Below, piece by piece: positions 1-10,394 of a DNA stretch of 64,000 bases. Position numbers and translations under genes: made by a program. The DNA comes from Leptasterias polaris. Taxonomy: Eukaryota; Echinodermata; Asteroidea; Forcipulatida; Asteriidae. Location: positions 5,008,501-5,072,500 of the forward strand of contig JAZGTN010000037.1 in the NCBI GenBank assembly GCA_037783415.1, given 5' to 3'. Each line of letters begins with the position of its first letter. Positions within the stretch are counted from its first letter, which is position 1. Under the pieces are notes generated by a model. It saw only the letters and a list, made by a program, of their open reading frames with translations, did not search any database and was not told where the DNA came from.

Positions 1-60
1 GGCCAGTAGCGTAAAACAGAGAGCCAGGGGGCAGGAGCCACCCAACACTCAGAACCCTTG
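1..60 (+). mobile_element. hAT-like terminus fragment
   Basis: The sequence CAGTAGCGTAAAACAGAGAG at position 4 resembles the CAGTGGCGTA terminus typical of hAT transposons and closely parallels the copy at 46206. The following purine-rich, CCACCC and CAGAACCC text also matches 46206-46270 and 8625-8700. Only one end is inside the window, so it could be a solo fragment. Confidence 0.3.
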
Positions 61-238
61 CACATTTTTGCCCTCCCCCATGAGATCGGAAAATACACAA
101 AATGACAGGTTCGATGATACACTAACTGGCCCCCAATAATTATGTATTTTTCCCCCCTATTTTCATTTCTAATTATACGTTGACGCAATTCAATATTCTG
201 ATTGTGATGTCTTCTTAATGTTGTCATAAATAAACAAT

Positions 239-256
239 TATCAATCAATCAATCAA
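239..256. repeat. (AATC)n microsatellite
   Basis: Four to five AATC units follow an AATAAA-like stretch, consistent with the short tandem tail of an old non-LTR element. The following 260-608 holds nothing I can identify. Confidence 0.5.
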
Positions 257-608
257 TAAAACCCACCGGGGAAGCTTAAGTGTATATATACTGTTTTCAA
301 TGTATAATTAAATAACTGAATGGCTGTCTCTGCAAAACAACTAATTGGTACTTAACTCTCTCAAAAACACCAATCCCAAAATTGCTTTAGCCAACATAGG
401 CTACTTACATGGTTTTTCACGTATTTGCTGCATCCAGTAATTGGTCTGTAATTTAATTGATTGCCCACTCAGCTTTCCCAGACAATCTCACTACAGACCA
501 TATACATCCATCCGGGTTGTAATTGTGGTGTTTCTGTTTTATTCATCATTGACTGTAATAAATATTCACGAAGTGGTTAGGGAGTACGCTCGCTCTGTGT
601 ATTGCACC

Positions 609-1079
609 ATTTTGGGAGCCAATGCTCCCGTGTTGTTATACCGTGGAGAAGTGACCCACTGAGAATTTTAGGCGACGCGGCGTTTACAAGCTTACCTTTT
701 TACTCCGAAAATAGAGCGAGGTAAAGTTATACAGCGTGTGATGTGAGTGAAAGGGGGCAATGAAAAGCCGAGTTATCTATTGAAATACATGTAAAGACCA
801 AACGCCAAGTAGTCTGCCTACTTGGAGATGAAGGGAAATGTCAATTACAAAATTATTTTGTGGTGTACTTTAACCTCACGTTAAATAATATGGTGTAATT
901 GCCATTCGATACACATCCAAAACATCTGATGACATCATTCTGAGAAAAATTGGTCTGTACAATGCGGCACTGCCCCTTGCATTTGGGGTGTCAAACTGCA
1001 CGTACAAAATGTTAAGAGTGTGACGAACGCCGCGTCATTTACACTGTAAAACACATATGGGAACATTGGCTCCAAAAAA
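609..1079. mobile_element. MITE with about 110-bp inverted arms
   Basis: The left arm (about 609-705, with GGAGCCAATGCTCCC and GACGCGGCGTTTAC) is the inverted counterpart of the right arm (about 990-1079, with AACGCCGCGTCA and AACATTGGCTCC). A third related arm, in the right-arm orientation, is at 42088-42180. There is no coding capacity. Insertion would place it just downstream of the candidate exon at 1316-1158. Confidence 0.5.
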
Positions 1080-1157
1080 GACGCAAACAAGATTATTGTG
1101 ATGGTGACGTAACTTGAATTTGGTCAATAGAGGGCTGTATCCACTTCTTATACCAAC

Positions 1158-1316
1158 CTGAGTTGGGATAGTTCCCCGGCCCGTGCTTCATATCCGAGAC
1201 ATTTGCCCAGGGCAGACATTCGAAGCAGCTATTCAGGCCGTAGGTGTTCTTGGTGCATGCCCCGGTCGCTGTCCCGTTGTACTGTCGTGTAAAGACATTA
1301 ACGCAGTCCCACTGAG
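1158..1316 (-). CDS. exon 3 of minus-strand secreted protein gene (candidate)
   Basis: On the minus strand a strong acceptor (TTTGTTTACAG, AG at 1318-1317) opens a 159-nt exon ending at a donor (CTCAG then GTTGGT, GT at 1157-1156). Read with 2 nt completing a split codon and 1 nt left over, it is a symmetric phase 1-1 exon of 52 full codons. The peptide begins QWDCVNVF and has four cysteines (C4, C20, C30 and C33 of the exon) plus two N-glycosylation sequons (NGT, NVS), as expected of an extracellular domain. The phase matches the upstream exon at 4103-3909 and the signal-peptide exon at 9452-9386. I do not recognise the domain; a three-finger or other small Cys-rich module is possible but unproven. 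Further exons would lie left of 1158 or outside the window. Confidence 0.5.
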
Positions 1317-1675
1317 CTGTAAACAAATAAGGAATCACATATAGGTTTACGAAACACATCTTTCTTAATGCGGTTGTGATATTCCCCCTCCCCGAATAGC
1401 TCAGGCTTTGAATATTAATGAAGAAACTGAATGGGTAACACAAAACTGTCACATAAAATATTCTAAAACTTCCGTCTTGATAAAGTAAGTGCAAATCACC
1501 TTGGAAAAAACGATTCAGCGCTGGATCTGGAAACGGCTAAATTGTCGTTAAGAAAATGATGACGAATTGAAACTACACAAAAATTACAAACAGTCGAAAC
1601 AAGGCATAGGTCTCGTATAAAGCCTTCACCCTGAAAACTCACAGGTCCATTGACCCGGACTCCCTCAAATAACAT

Positions 1676-1762
1676 TTCGATCGAGAGCACGAAATGATTT
1701 CGGGCGCACAAAATGATACATGATTACGAGCGCACGAAATGATTTCTTAAGCACGAATGAAA
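1676..1762. repeat. short GCACGAAATGATTT minisatellite
   Basis: About four degenerate units of roughly 22 bp share GCACGAAATGATTT or GCACAAAATGAT. It lies in the putative intron 2 of the minus-strand gene. The stretch 1762-2279 holds nothing I can identify. Confidence 0.5.
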
Positions 1763-2279
1763 GAACTTAAATTGTTTCTTGGAACTGACATTGCTTTCAC
1801 CGTGATTTTTATGTCCTTTTAGGGGCATCGGAGAACAACGATGTTCTCGTTCGTATAGAAAAGAGCCGTTAGGCCATATGCACAAGCGCCATCTTAAAAA
1901 TATGGGATAAAACTATTGAAATTGGAGTACTTCAGTTGCTGTAGACCCCTCGAATATGACGTCAAAATCCCAAAACAGTCCCCTCACTGAGGTCAATGAA
2001 GAGCTATTATTGGCTGAGAGTCGTGCGCAGCGCGTACACAAATGCACGTTTCCCTTGTTTTATATCAAAGATGGCAGACAATGCAAAGGTCTTTTGGCGC
2101 CCAACAGTTTTCCCTGTGGAGACAAACATTATATTTGTATTGGGTAGGGTGAGACATTTAGTTTCAATTTACAGTCGAAGCAACAAACACACCGCACCTT
2201 CCATGGAGTCGGCTGGACACAGAAGAGAATCTTAATGCTTGCTTGGTCACCTAAACCCAGCAAATAAGCCATTTGCGAG

Positions 2280-3125
2280 TTAGGGTCTAGACTTGGAGTG
2301 GTTCCAAGTCTGTGCTCGTGGTTTTTAGTCTACCTGAGTGATAGCCAATACATTATTGCCTGAAATAGCGCCCTCTTGTGGATTAACCTCCGTCTTTAAC
2401 CTACGATCACAGACTTGGGAACATTGTTTTTCGGTTTGTACACACCCTATGGCGAATTAGTCCAAAAGTGGACGGAACACTCTGATTGGTCAGAATCTCA
2501 GAAGCCGTCAATAAAATGCACATTCAAACTTGACCGTTTATACCACGGGATATAGTACAGAAATACAACATTGATGCACATGTAACTAATCTGCCTCTGC
2601 TCAGTGATTCAACTTGCAGTTTGGAAACAAAAAACCCAAAGTGATTCTAGTTTTTAAATTCAAAATAAATCAAAAACGTTGGGAAAATCATTAGACGATT
2701 CCATTCAAATAAAGGGAACACAGTTTTTCGTCTAGTAGGGATCAGGTTATTTGTCATGTTTATTTTTCAATATTTTAAAAAATACATCTAGTATTATTTT
2801 ATGTATAAATTAGAAATAGCATACGTACAAAGCACTATAAAAATTAAAAACAATGACTCGATCGATTTTACAGCGGAATATGCTGAAGTGATTATAACCT
2901 ATTGGGAATAGACGCAACCAACAGGAGTTTTGTGACCTCCTGATTGGTCATCTCTCTGGCATAGTGTTGTTATGTAAATGTTAGTTGTGAATAAATGAAT
3001 ATCCCATATACACAAGAGGGTCAAGTCTGAGATTGCGAGTTAGCCAATCTGCGGGGGGGAATTTTGTGTGGCTGATGCAGAGAAATAACCGCGATCTCAG
3101 ACTTGAAATCAAGTCTAGTTAGGGT
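2280..3125. mobile_element. putative non-autonomous element with a hairpin at each end
   Basis: The left side (2285-2422) carries GGTTCCAAGTCTGTGCTCGT and its inverted partner ACGATCACAGACTTGGGAAC. The right side (3019-3110) carries TCAAGTCTGAGATTGCG and its partner CGCGATCTCAGACTTGA. Both sides share GTTAGGGTCT with GTCTAGACTTG or AAGTCTAG nearby. The AT-rich middle has no ORF. It could be two related hairpins rather than one element. Confidence 0.35.
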
Positions 3126-3327
3126 CTGGTACAATGACTTGCTTAGTCACAAGGGGTTAGCTACCGCTTAAATTTGAATTCCTCAGAACAGACAGTTGCT
3201 ATGTCACCTGTTTCGGGGCATGCTTTTACGTCACATAAGAAACGGTCAACACTTATACACAATTCTGAATGAATGTGTTCGGCACAATAATAATAAGAAG
3301 TAGCGCTAAATTACCAAACGACCAGCT

Positions 3328-3500
3328 GGGCCCAATTTCATAAAGCCCGTAAGCACAAACAATTGCTCGGCACAGAAAAGTATCGCTTAGCAGAAACAGG
3401 TCACCAGCCAAAATTACATACAGTTTGCATTTATGTGACTGGTGCCCCACTCAAATTTTGCTTAGCAAAGAAATTTGTCAAGCAGTATTTTCTGTGGGCC
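3328..3500. mobile_element. GGGCCCAATTTCATAAAGC MITE, copy 1
   Basis: It starts GGGCCCAATTTCATAAAGC and contains the family signatures GCTTAGCAGAAACAG, TGTGACTGGTGCCCC and TTTTGCTTAGCAAAG. The right terminus is eroded. The next 3500-3905 shows nothing I can identify. Confidence 0.6.
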
Positions 3501-3908
3501 CCGAGTTCTCTCATCTTGAGGTCGCTATAAGAAAGCTTGCCCCAAACCTTTTGACATAGCAACTGTCTCAAATTTAAGCAGTAACTTATGTTAATCAGTC
3601 ATTGTACAAGACTGTATTAAAATCTAACTCACAAGTGACTTATTGGTAGTCAGTGGCTGATGTATAGCGCAATACAACGTTTTTACGGGGAACGTCTCAC
3701 GACGAGCTCGAGATGTACGGACGTAGCCTGATGTTGAATGGTCAATGCCCCCGGCCCTACTGACTGTTTTTCCAAACCGAAACGAAAGATTTAGCCAGGA
3801 TTACAAGACACGGTCCCATGTCCGGACAAGATTGGTTCACACATTAGGAATTGATCTCACACATTGAGACTCCCCCGTACCGTCCTTGTACACACGTGAT
3901 CATTTTAC

Positions 3909-4103
3909 ACATTGAAGTATTGAATGTCCGAAAAACCACTATCTGGGGTAAATTCCCGCCAAATCGCCAACAAGTATAATAATTCGCCAGTCGTCTTTGA
4001 TCTTCTCTTGCGGCCCATATATGCGCGGCGATTTCGTAAGTGCAAAAGATAGGCTGGTGATTTAGGAAATGGCTTAGATTCTGGATGCCCACATGGGCTT
4101 CTC
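3909..4103 (-). CDS. exon 2 of minus-strand secreted protein gene (candidate)
   Basis: A minus-strand acceptor (TGTTTCTGATTGTCAG) opens the exon at 4103. The donor AATGT|GTAAAA closes it at 3909, giving 195 nt, or 64 full codons with 2 nt before and 1 nt after (phase 1-1). The two leading bases GA join the single G left by the signal-peptide exon to give Gly, so the mature N-terminus would read GEAHVGIQNLSHF. Two cysteines are visible (PIFCTYE, YYTCWRF). The frame stays open past the donor to about 3844, so the exact 3' end is uncertain, and an overlapping 71-codon frame exists on the same strand. I do not recognise the domain. Confidence comes from phase compatibility with the exons at 9452 and 1316. 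Confidence 0.4.
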
Positions 4104-4679
4104 CTGACAATCAGAAACAAACAACAAGGAGTAAAAAGGCATTACCCAAACGCCATATCAGACGTCAAATATCAAAAGTTTGAAGGAAATGTATCTGCGA
4201 TGCTAAATTTAGCAGAGCCCCCGTAGCCATGAGCAATTTCCATCAACTTGTGTTTTAGCTGTAACCTGTAACTGATTCTTGCTTAGCAAGACTTGTCATG
4301 CATAGCTCGAAAACTAAACAAATTTACCTCTCTCTGACGTTCATCAATTAAAGTACAGCTGAAAGATTAAAAAGGTGTGAGATGTTGCGAAGAAGTGATC
4401 AAATGACTTGTAAGTTGTAGTTGTATCCTGAGTCTGACGTAATTCCACTGTAAGCCACGCCCACTTCACACACACTGGCTCCCACTGTATACCATTGAGC
4501 TAGTGTTTTTATGATTTATGCAAGAAAATTTTAATTACTAGAGGTGGCTTTTAATCACGTTCTTCAACGGACTAAGATGTTCTCATGATTAAAAAGGTCT
4601 TCGCATGATTAAAAAATTCTGTCATAAGAAATGCTTTTAAACGTTGAAATGGGTGATTTTCTAACTTACACACAAACGG

Positions 4680-5240
4680 AATGGTTTGTCAGACCATGGA
4701 GGAAGGTGGTCGGACACACTGGGTATGTAGAAAACAACGGATTGCACCTAATGGTCGGCAATTGAATGGAGCAAGGGTTTGTCGATCACAATAATTTGGA
4801 CATAATGGCTTGACAGACACAATGGGTTGGACATAATAATAATCTGTCAGACACAAAGGGTCAGACATAATGGTTTTGTCAGACACAATGGGTTGGACAT
4901 ATAATCTGTCGGACACAAAGGGTTCGGACATAATGGCTTGTCAGACACAGTAGGTCGACAATAATGGTTTGCAAAATACGGTTTGTCGGACAACAGGTCC
5001 AACATAATGTTCCAAATCGCTTGTCAGAACATAGCGTTCAATGTCCCCCCAAAATGGCGGTAAGCCAGCATTTTCCTTATGGATAACACGTAAATCAATA
5101 ACAGAGTCTATGATTACCGTAGGTCGGACATAATATTTTTTCTGACACAATGGGTTGCACAAAATGGTTTGCAATTACGGTTTGTCGGACAAATTGGTCC
5201 AACATAATGCTCCAAATCATTTGTCGGACGTAGCGTTCAA
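4680..5240. repeat. tandem array, unit about 30 bp (GTCGGACATAATGG)
   Basis: Degenerate units read approximately TTTGTCAGACACAATGGG followed by TTGGACATAATGG. Within the array a block of about 200 bp is itself duplicated: 4962-5100 and 5163-5300 both run from AATGGTTTGC through TAGCGTTCAATGTC to ATGGATAACAC. The array runs directly into the CR1-like remnant that follows. The 4110-4680 stretch before it shows nothing I can identify. Confidence 0.75.
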
Positions 5241-5269
5241 TGTCAGACGTTTTGGTCAGATGTAAGCCG

Positions 5270-5871
5270 GAATGTTCCCAATGGATAACACTTACATCGG
5301 AAACAGGCCAGTCTGAATCGTTTCCACTCTCATGGCGCGTGCCTCAAGGATCTGTCATGGGGCCACTGGATTTCATCTTGTACACTGGTCCCCTAAGTGA
5401 TGCCATAAATGCCCATCAAGGTGTTCAACATGTTATGTATGCCGACGACACGCAACTGTACGCATTCTCAAACAGAACGAGGTTTCCAGGGAGGTGGTGA
5501 GACTCGAGCAGTGCGTTAGTGACATAAAAGCCTGGGCTGGAAGCAATAACTTGTTACTTTAATGGTGCCAAGACAGAAATAGTGCATATGACCTCTCAAT
5601 TTCGAAAGTCTGGTGAGCTACCACATCTTAACATTGATGGCGCTGTATAGTTACTACTTCTGAAACTACCAGGGACCTTGGAGTTACAGTAGACAACACC
5701 CTCAATATGAAACAGGACACCCGCAACTCTTGCCGAGCAGCTTCCTTTGGTATCTACAACATTGATAAACTTAGAAAGTACCTCGACCAAAATTCCACTG
5801 AGGGCTCAGTGAATGCTTTTGTAACATCCCACCTTGATTACTGTAATAGTTTGCTCATAAACCTACCCATC
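5270..5871 (+). pseudogene. CR1/jockey-like LINE reverse-transcriptase remnant
   Basis: Frame 1 reads through RT motif B (VPQGSVMGPL, where the usual G before VPQGS is R) and the catalytic box YADDTQLYAF at about 5441-5470. After a frameshift and several stops (5500-5640) a second open piece carries the downstream signature RDLGVTVDN, then NMKQDTRNSCRAAS and ends in HLDYCNSLLINLP. This is the palm-to-thumb part of a non-LTR reverse transcriptase (RNA-templated DNA synthesis in target-primed integration). The endonuclease and C-terminus are absent. The remnant is cut at 5872, exactly where the composite repeat with the palindromic satellite begins, so that repeat appears to have inserted into or truncated this LINE. 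It is dead by stops and frameshifts. Confidence 0.85.
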
Positions 5872-5892
5872 TCTATGGTGGCCCTGAAGGGA

Positions 5893-6037
5893 CATCGCAC
5901 ATCGCAAATATCTTTGCAAATATTTGCGATGTCGCAAATATCTTTGCAAATATCTTTGCAAATATTTGTGATGTCGCAAATATCTTTGCAAATATCTTTG
6001 CAAATATATGCGACATCGCAAATATCTTTGCAAATAA
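5893..6037. repeat. palindromic satellite, copy A array
   Basis: Alternating GCAAATATCTTTGC and TTTGCGATGTCGCAAA blocks, each near-palindromic. This is the smallest and most diverged of the three arrays, with no ATTATCGATAAT blocks. Confidence 0.85.
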
Positions 6038-6268
6038 AGGCAAGTCATGTAAGTCAGCAAGTCAACAGATCAGATTATGCCATCTTCAAAAGATGAGGAT
6101 TGTTAATTAATGTTGTGTAGTTACGATAATCGGTTGTCCGTCCAGAGCCAGAGGGGATGGCTCCCTCAAGGTCCTTTCTCTAGCTCTATGTATGTACATG
6201 GAGGTAGCAACCTACTCCCATGGCATGGACCTCCATGGAAAGTATAAAAAGGCCACCAGGCAGGACCC

Positions 6269-6456
6269 AATTTCATAAAGCTGTTTAGCAGAAAATACTG
6301 CTTGGAAAATGTACTATTTGCTTAGCAATAGTATTGTACCAGTCGCAACTACTTTATGGAATACTGGCAGCTAGTGTAGTAGTACTAGGTAACCTGTTTG
6401 TTTCTGTTTAGCGAAGTTTTTGTGCTTAAGTTACAGGCTTTATGAAATTTGGCCCA
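6269..6456. mobile_element. GGGCCCAATTTC MITE nested in copy A
   Basis: Left end GACCCAATTTCATAAAGC, right end GCTTTATGAAATTTGGCCC: terminal inverted repeats of about 18 bp. The same insertion is present in copy C (21018-21211). It is absent in copy B, which reads GGCCACCACCAGGACTTGGG across the site. Confidence 0.75.
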
Positions 6457-7209
6457 GGACTCAAGTCAATACATACAGTGGGTACCGATAAATACAAAAT
6501 AGTCAGGTAGTCGTTGCGATAATCGTAACCCACCATCCTTCGGTCCCGACGGTCGGAGAGGTTGGTGGGTTACGATTATCACAATTAAACGCTGTACCAA
6601 GTAGGCCTAAGCTTCATTATTATGATAAGCCCTATCGTTAGGGCCCAATTTTATATATTTTTTTACTTGTTTTAATTTTGTTTATATTGGCCTACTACAG
6701 TATAAGTACTAAATGAAATATAAAGTATAGGTTTAAATAGCAGCCAATGCTGACATAAAACCGCTTTATTTTTCCTACATTGTACTGGTGGTAGGCCTTT
6801 TTAACATCAGATATTTTGTCAAATGTTTGCACTAAATGAGGCAGTTAAGTCACACTGCGCTGTGGGTGTGTGACCTTGGGAGAACCAATGGTGCGGCACT
6901 GCACACAAGTAATCAGAGTCAGTAGCACTAACTTAGAAGTAGGCCTACAGTGCGTAAATCTTCATACCATGAAGTCTTCACTTTACCTGGAAGAAGAAGT
7001 ACTTTATTGATGAATTAAAATGCCATAGATGTCGAACCTGTATCATGACTGTAATTCCTATATTAAATTTCCTGCTTTAATGTTAAACAAAACAAAAAAA
7101 AATGATTTGTCCTTGCATCTATTCCTTTTAATTCATTGTTTAGTTGCTATGGGTTGCGTATCAACTTGTATCTACTCATCGTGTTGCCGCTGTCCTACCT
7201 GACTATCTG

Positions 7210-7335
7210 TATCTGTATAACAAATAATTATACATGTACTCAATAAAACCCTACATTTAAATTACCTGATGTGGTTGTGGTCAAATAAAAGTTACATAAA
7301 CGTCTCATAAGATAATAAAGGTGTACATAAATATC
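7210..7335. repeat. 125-bp repeat, inverted match at 18720-18835
   Basis: The text from TAACAAATAATTATACATG to ATAATAAAGGTGTACA reappears reverse-complemented at 18720-18835 with high identity. From 7336 to 7965 I see nothing identifiable. Confidence 0.75.
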
Positions 7336-7965
7336 CTAACCACGAATTTGCAAAGCAATGAAGATTAAATCGGATGTCAGATGAATAATGTTGTGAGGGG
7401 GTTATTTTACATGTCTCGTGGGATTTTGGAGCTTAGTACAACTAGCTGGGGTATAACGGTAAGACTAATGAGTTATTTGGAACTACAATAAAACAAATAA
7501 CACCACGCAGTTATTGTGGGTGCACCAGGGAGAAAACAGAGTGTCAGCCTCATTAATATATTGTAGGCCTTCAAAATATTCTATTTTAGACAGATTTGAG
7601 AGCCAAATCAAAGGGATATAGTGTACAAATTTGGCCCAATTCTGACGTAAGAGTTGACTTCCAGCTTGAGGTATTTCGGATGACATATAGGTTCATGGTC
7701 CTGTATTTGCCGAGAGGTGTACGGACATTTATAAGATTGATGCTCGGACGTTTGGGAAAATTACACCGATGTAGGGGTGTTTTTATTTGCAGTGAGAATA
7801 ACTCGACGGGCCTTGGGACTCTCCATATCAAATTGAGCAAATAATGGAAGTTCAATAGTCAATGAATAATTTTCTCTTCACTGTAAAAACCTGTGAGACT
7901 TCTAAGTGTTTATTTTTGAATATTTAGCATTTTGCACTGTATGCTATGGGAGTTTGGTGCACCCT

Positions 7966-8095
7966 TTATAGCACTATATAGATATCGCTATCAGAGATAT
8001 ATCCAGTCATCTAACAGAGGTATCTCTATTATTAATAGAGATAATAGAGATATCGCTATTAATAATAGAGGTATACCTCAGTTATTGGATTAAAC
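7966..8095. repeat. AT-rich cluster of short palindromes
   Basis: Dense self-complementary blocks such as ATAGAGATATCGCTATTA, AATAATAGAG and GAGGTATACCTC. Just downstream (8110-8205) is a half copy of the CACTATGGTA-type MITE also seen at 10217-10363. Confidence 0.6.
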
Positions 8096-8344
8096 AATAA
8101 GTGTGTACGCCATATTGCCAAGCAAAGCGTGGTGTCCAATTCAAACCACTATGGTATATTGACAACTCATCTTAAAAATAGTGCTACGTGAAACCGAGCA
8201 TGAAACTGCATCCACAATTAATGACTACTGCCTCTCGCACAGTTTTTTGTTTTGTTATGGGTGATTCATATCTTTGTTTTTGTAAAAATTAATCAGCTAG
8301 TTTATTTGTTCATAATTAATTAACTAAGTTTGTTTGTTTGTTCT

Positions 8345-8484
8345 GCTTTCTCTTCTAAAGGCACTCCACTACAAGCCTTGGCTTATTAGGATTGTGCCTC
8401 CACAATATTGCTTATTTAAAACATTTTGTTTTGTACTTTTCAAGATGGAAATAAATGTTACATTGAATTGAATTGAATTGAATT
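8345..8484 (+). mobile_element. CR1-like LINE 3' tail with (GAATT)n
   Basis: CACTACAAGCCTTGGCTTAT is followed by GTGCCTCCACAATATTGC and ends AATAAATGTTACATTGAATT with four GAATT units. The same tail is at 57620-57835. The coding part is missing (5' truncated). 8490-8990 holds a short hAT-like GCCCCCCTCTCAGAACCCC stretch and nothing else identifiable. Confidence 0.7.
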
Positions 8485-8999
8485 CAGAAATTAGTATCCA
8501 TTGAGTTGTTCTTTACGGTTGGCTTCGAGGGTCCATCGATTCCGAAAAGTATACACACTGCAATTTAATGATATGAAATGTATACTGCAACAACTGGGCT
8601 TTGGAAGTTTAATCATAAGTGTAACTAGCAAGGGTGGGTTGGCAGAAGCCCCCCTCTCAGAACCCCTGACCCCGCCCCTCTTCCATCCCGCAAAAAGATC
8701 GAAAAATGCACACATAAACTGATAGGCCTACATGATCAAAGCTCTCCCAGAACGTAACAATATTATAATATGATAATAACAAGGTAAAATATCAATAAAT
8801 GAATACAACGTAAACAAAACAAAAAGTAAATATTTCATTGCCACCAAATGAAAATTTAATCCACTGATTGTGATCATTTCCTTCCTCTATTTGTATTACC
8901 ATGAAACTCTTTTTTGTGGTGGGAAAACTCAATCACATGAGTTGATCGAGATTGAGTGGAAACAACGACAAACTGACAGTGGCTCGTGGGTGTTCGATG

Positions 9000-9225
9000 T
9001 GAGCCATGGTGTACCCCCACCCCACCCACTTCCTTCTTCAATGTGTTGTGGGAGACTCAACGGGAATTGTTTATAGGAATTTTTATTTTAATTAATTTAT
9101 TTATATATTTTTTTTTTATTTTTTTTGGGGGGGCGTTACTTCTGTACAAGAGGGGACTAGTGTAATGTAGTATAGACACATTTGGGTGGAGGCTCACTCT
9201 GCCAAACATCGGGCACGGTTAAAAG
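9000..9225 (+). repeat. dispersed repeat with CTGTACAAGAGG and ATCGGGCA
   Basis: Shares GGTGTAC..CC, TTCTGTACAAGAGG and CAAACATCGGGCACGG with 36630-36790 and 58850-59060. The spacer between is a T-rich and G7 tract. The class is unknown. Confidence 0.5.
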
Positions 9226-9385
9226 TATGATCAAATTCAAGCACAACTTTCCCGACGACAGCAGCCAGGGGAAAAAAAGCATACCCCCACCTGCCCAAGT
9301 TGGACTCCTCCGTTGCAAACAACCTATAAAAGGGATATTTATGAATGACAACACCGTACTGCACTGTACTTTGAATAATATTTAC

Positions 9386-9452
9386 CTTCAGCACAGAGTA
9401 CCAGACCAACTACGATGAGCCAAGACGAGACGAAGAGCCCGCGGTGGTCCAT
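9386..9452 (-). CDS. exon 1, signal peptide, of minus-strand secreted protein gene
   Basis: Minus-strand ATG at 9452 opens MDHRGLFVSSWLIVVGLV followed by LCAE: a charged n-region, an 11-14 residue hydrophobic core, and a small-residue c-region (LCA) suited to signal-peptidase cleavage. The frame is closed by a good donor, GCTGAAG|GTAAAT (GT at 9385-9384), after 22 codons plus one base, i.e. phase 1. Phase-1 introns directly after a signal peptide are characteristic of metazoan genes for extracellular modular proteins. The next phase-compatible exons on this strand are 4103-3909 and 1316-1158. The 5' side (9453-9535) is moderately GC-rich and could be 5' UTR; I see no TATA box. It is too short to appear as a long ORF, and splice logic is the main evidence. 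Confidence 0.6.
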
Positions 9453-9670
9453 GCGAAAGACGCGACTATACCATCAGACGCCTCAAGACGGTACGGTTCT
9501 TGGTGGCGGCCGGGTTGCTGATAACGCGAGAAATGAGATAACTTCAGTTCTGCCAAACAAATTTGAAGAGAAAACAAGTTGATTGACTCACGTTTTAACC
9601 CCAGCAGAGTCTTTCTCAGAGGCTAAATGACAACATAACATACATGAATGTATACTGGTGTTAGAAAAAG

Positions 9671-10001
9671 CTGTCAAGTAGTAAGAGGTGAAACTTTGGA
9701 GAGAGGCAGAAAGTAGTAAGAAAAAGCAAAGGATGAACAAGTAGCCTCGCTACCATGGGCTGCCTAATTAAAATGCGCTATATATATACTGGCACATTTT
9801 AGTTAAAAAATACAAGGGTCAACTTCATAGAGCTGCTTAATAACAAAAGTATTCATAAGAAATAACTGTAAATAGTAAACTTGCGGGTAAAAGCATGTGT
9901 AAATAATTTTAAAAAATAGCAGCCCATATAGCGAGGCTACTTGTTCACCCTTTGCTTTTTCTGACTTCTGCCTCTCTCTTTTCACCTCTTAACTACTTGA
10001 C
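9671..10001. mobile_element. MITE with about 88-bp terminal inverted repeats
   Basis: The left arm 9671-9762 begins GTCAAGTAGTAAGAGGTGAA and runs to CGCTACCATGGGCTGC. The right arm 9919-10001 is its near-perfect reverse complement (GCAGCCCATATAGCGAGG to TAACTACTTGAC). The spacer is about 155 bp and AT-rich. There is no ORF, and it lies directly upstream of the signal-peptide exon. Confidence 0.75.
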
Positions 10002-10216
10002 ATATATATTTTTGTTAAACCTTCAAACGAGGCACCTGTTTCGGCCGAACGTATATTCGGATGATCGTCAGTCGTGACTGGCGCACGTAATAAATCACAT
10101 AAGAGGGCTTGCAAGGGCTTATCTCCCACTTTCTAACCGCATAAATGACGGCAAGACATCAAAGGACTCCCAGATAGTTGGGGAACAGATGTTTTCAATC
10201 AACTCAATGGGTCCTG

Positions 10217-10363
10217 GGCTCGATTTCACAAAGAGTAAAGATTGATCGTAACTGCAAATCCATCGTAGTTGCTTAGCAAAGAGTGACGTCACAATACAAA
10301 TCACTATGGTAATACTGATAACTCATCTTAAGATGAATCTTAGTGCTTTATGAAATCGACCCC
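10217..10363. mobile_element. GGGCTCGATTTCACAAAG MITE variant
   Basis: Ends GGCTCGATTTCACAAAG and CTTTATGAAATCGACCC are inverted. The interior has CACTATGGTAATACTGATAA and CTCATCTTAAGATGAAT. A sister copy is at 13566-13722. Confidence 0.7.
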
Positions 10364-10394
10364 TGCAGGACTTTTGGCGACCACGCGCGTGACT

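Larger units (their letters stand above)
5873..7195 (+). mobile_element. composite palindrome-satellite element, copy A
   Basis: It begins CTATGGTGGCCCTGAAGGG like copies B (14983+) and C (22106-). Next come a short palindromic satellite (5893-6037), a shared block GTTACGATAATCGGTTGTCC (6112), a nested GGGCCCAATTTC-type MITE (6269-6456), and a hairpin. The hairpin has perfect 18-bp arms, GATAATCGTAACCCACCA at 6518-6535 and its complement at 6563-6580. From 6600 to 7195 it stays collinear with copy B, for example CTGACATAAAACCGCTTT, AACCAATGG and ACTTTATTGATGAATT. No coding frame survives. Confidence 0.75.
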
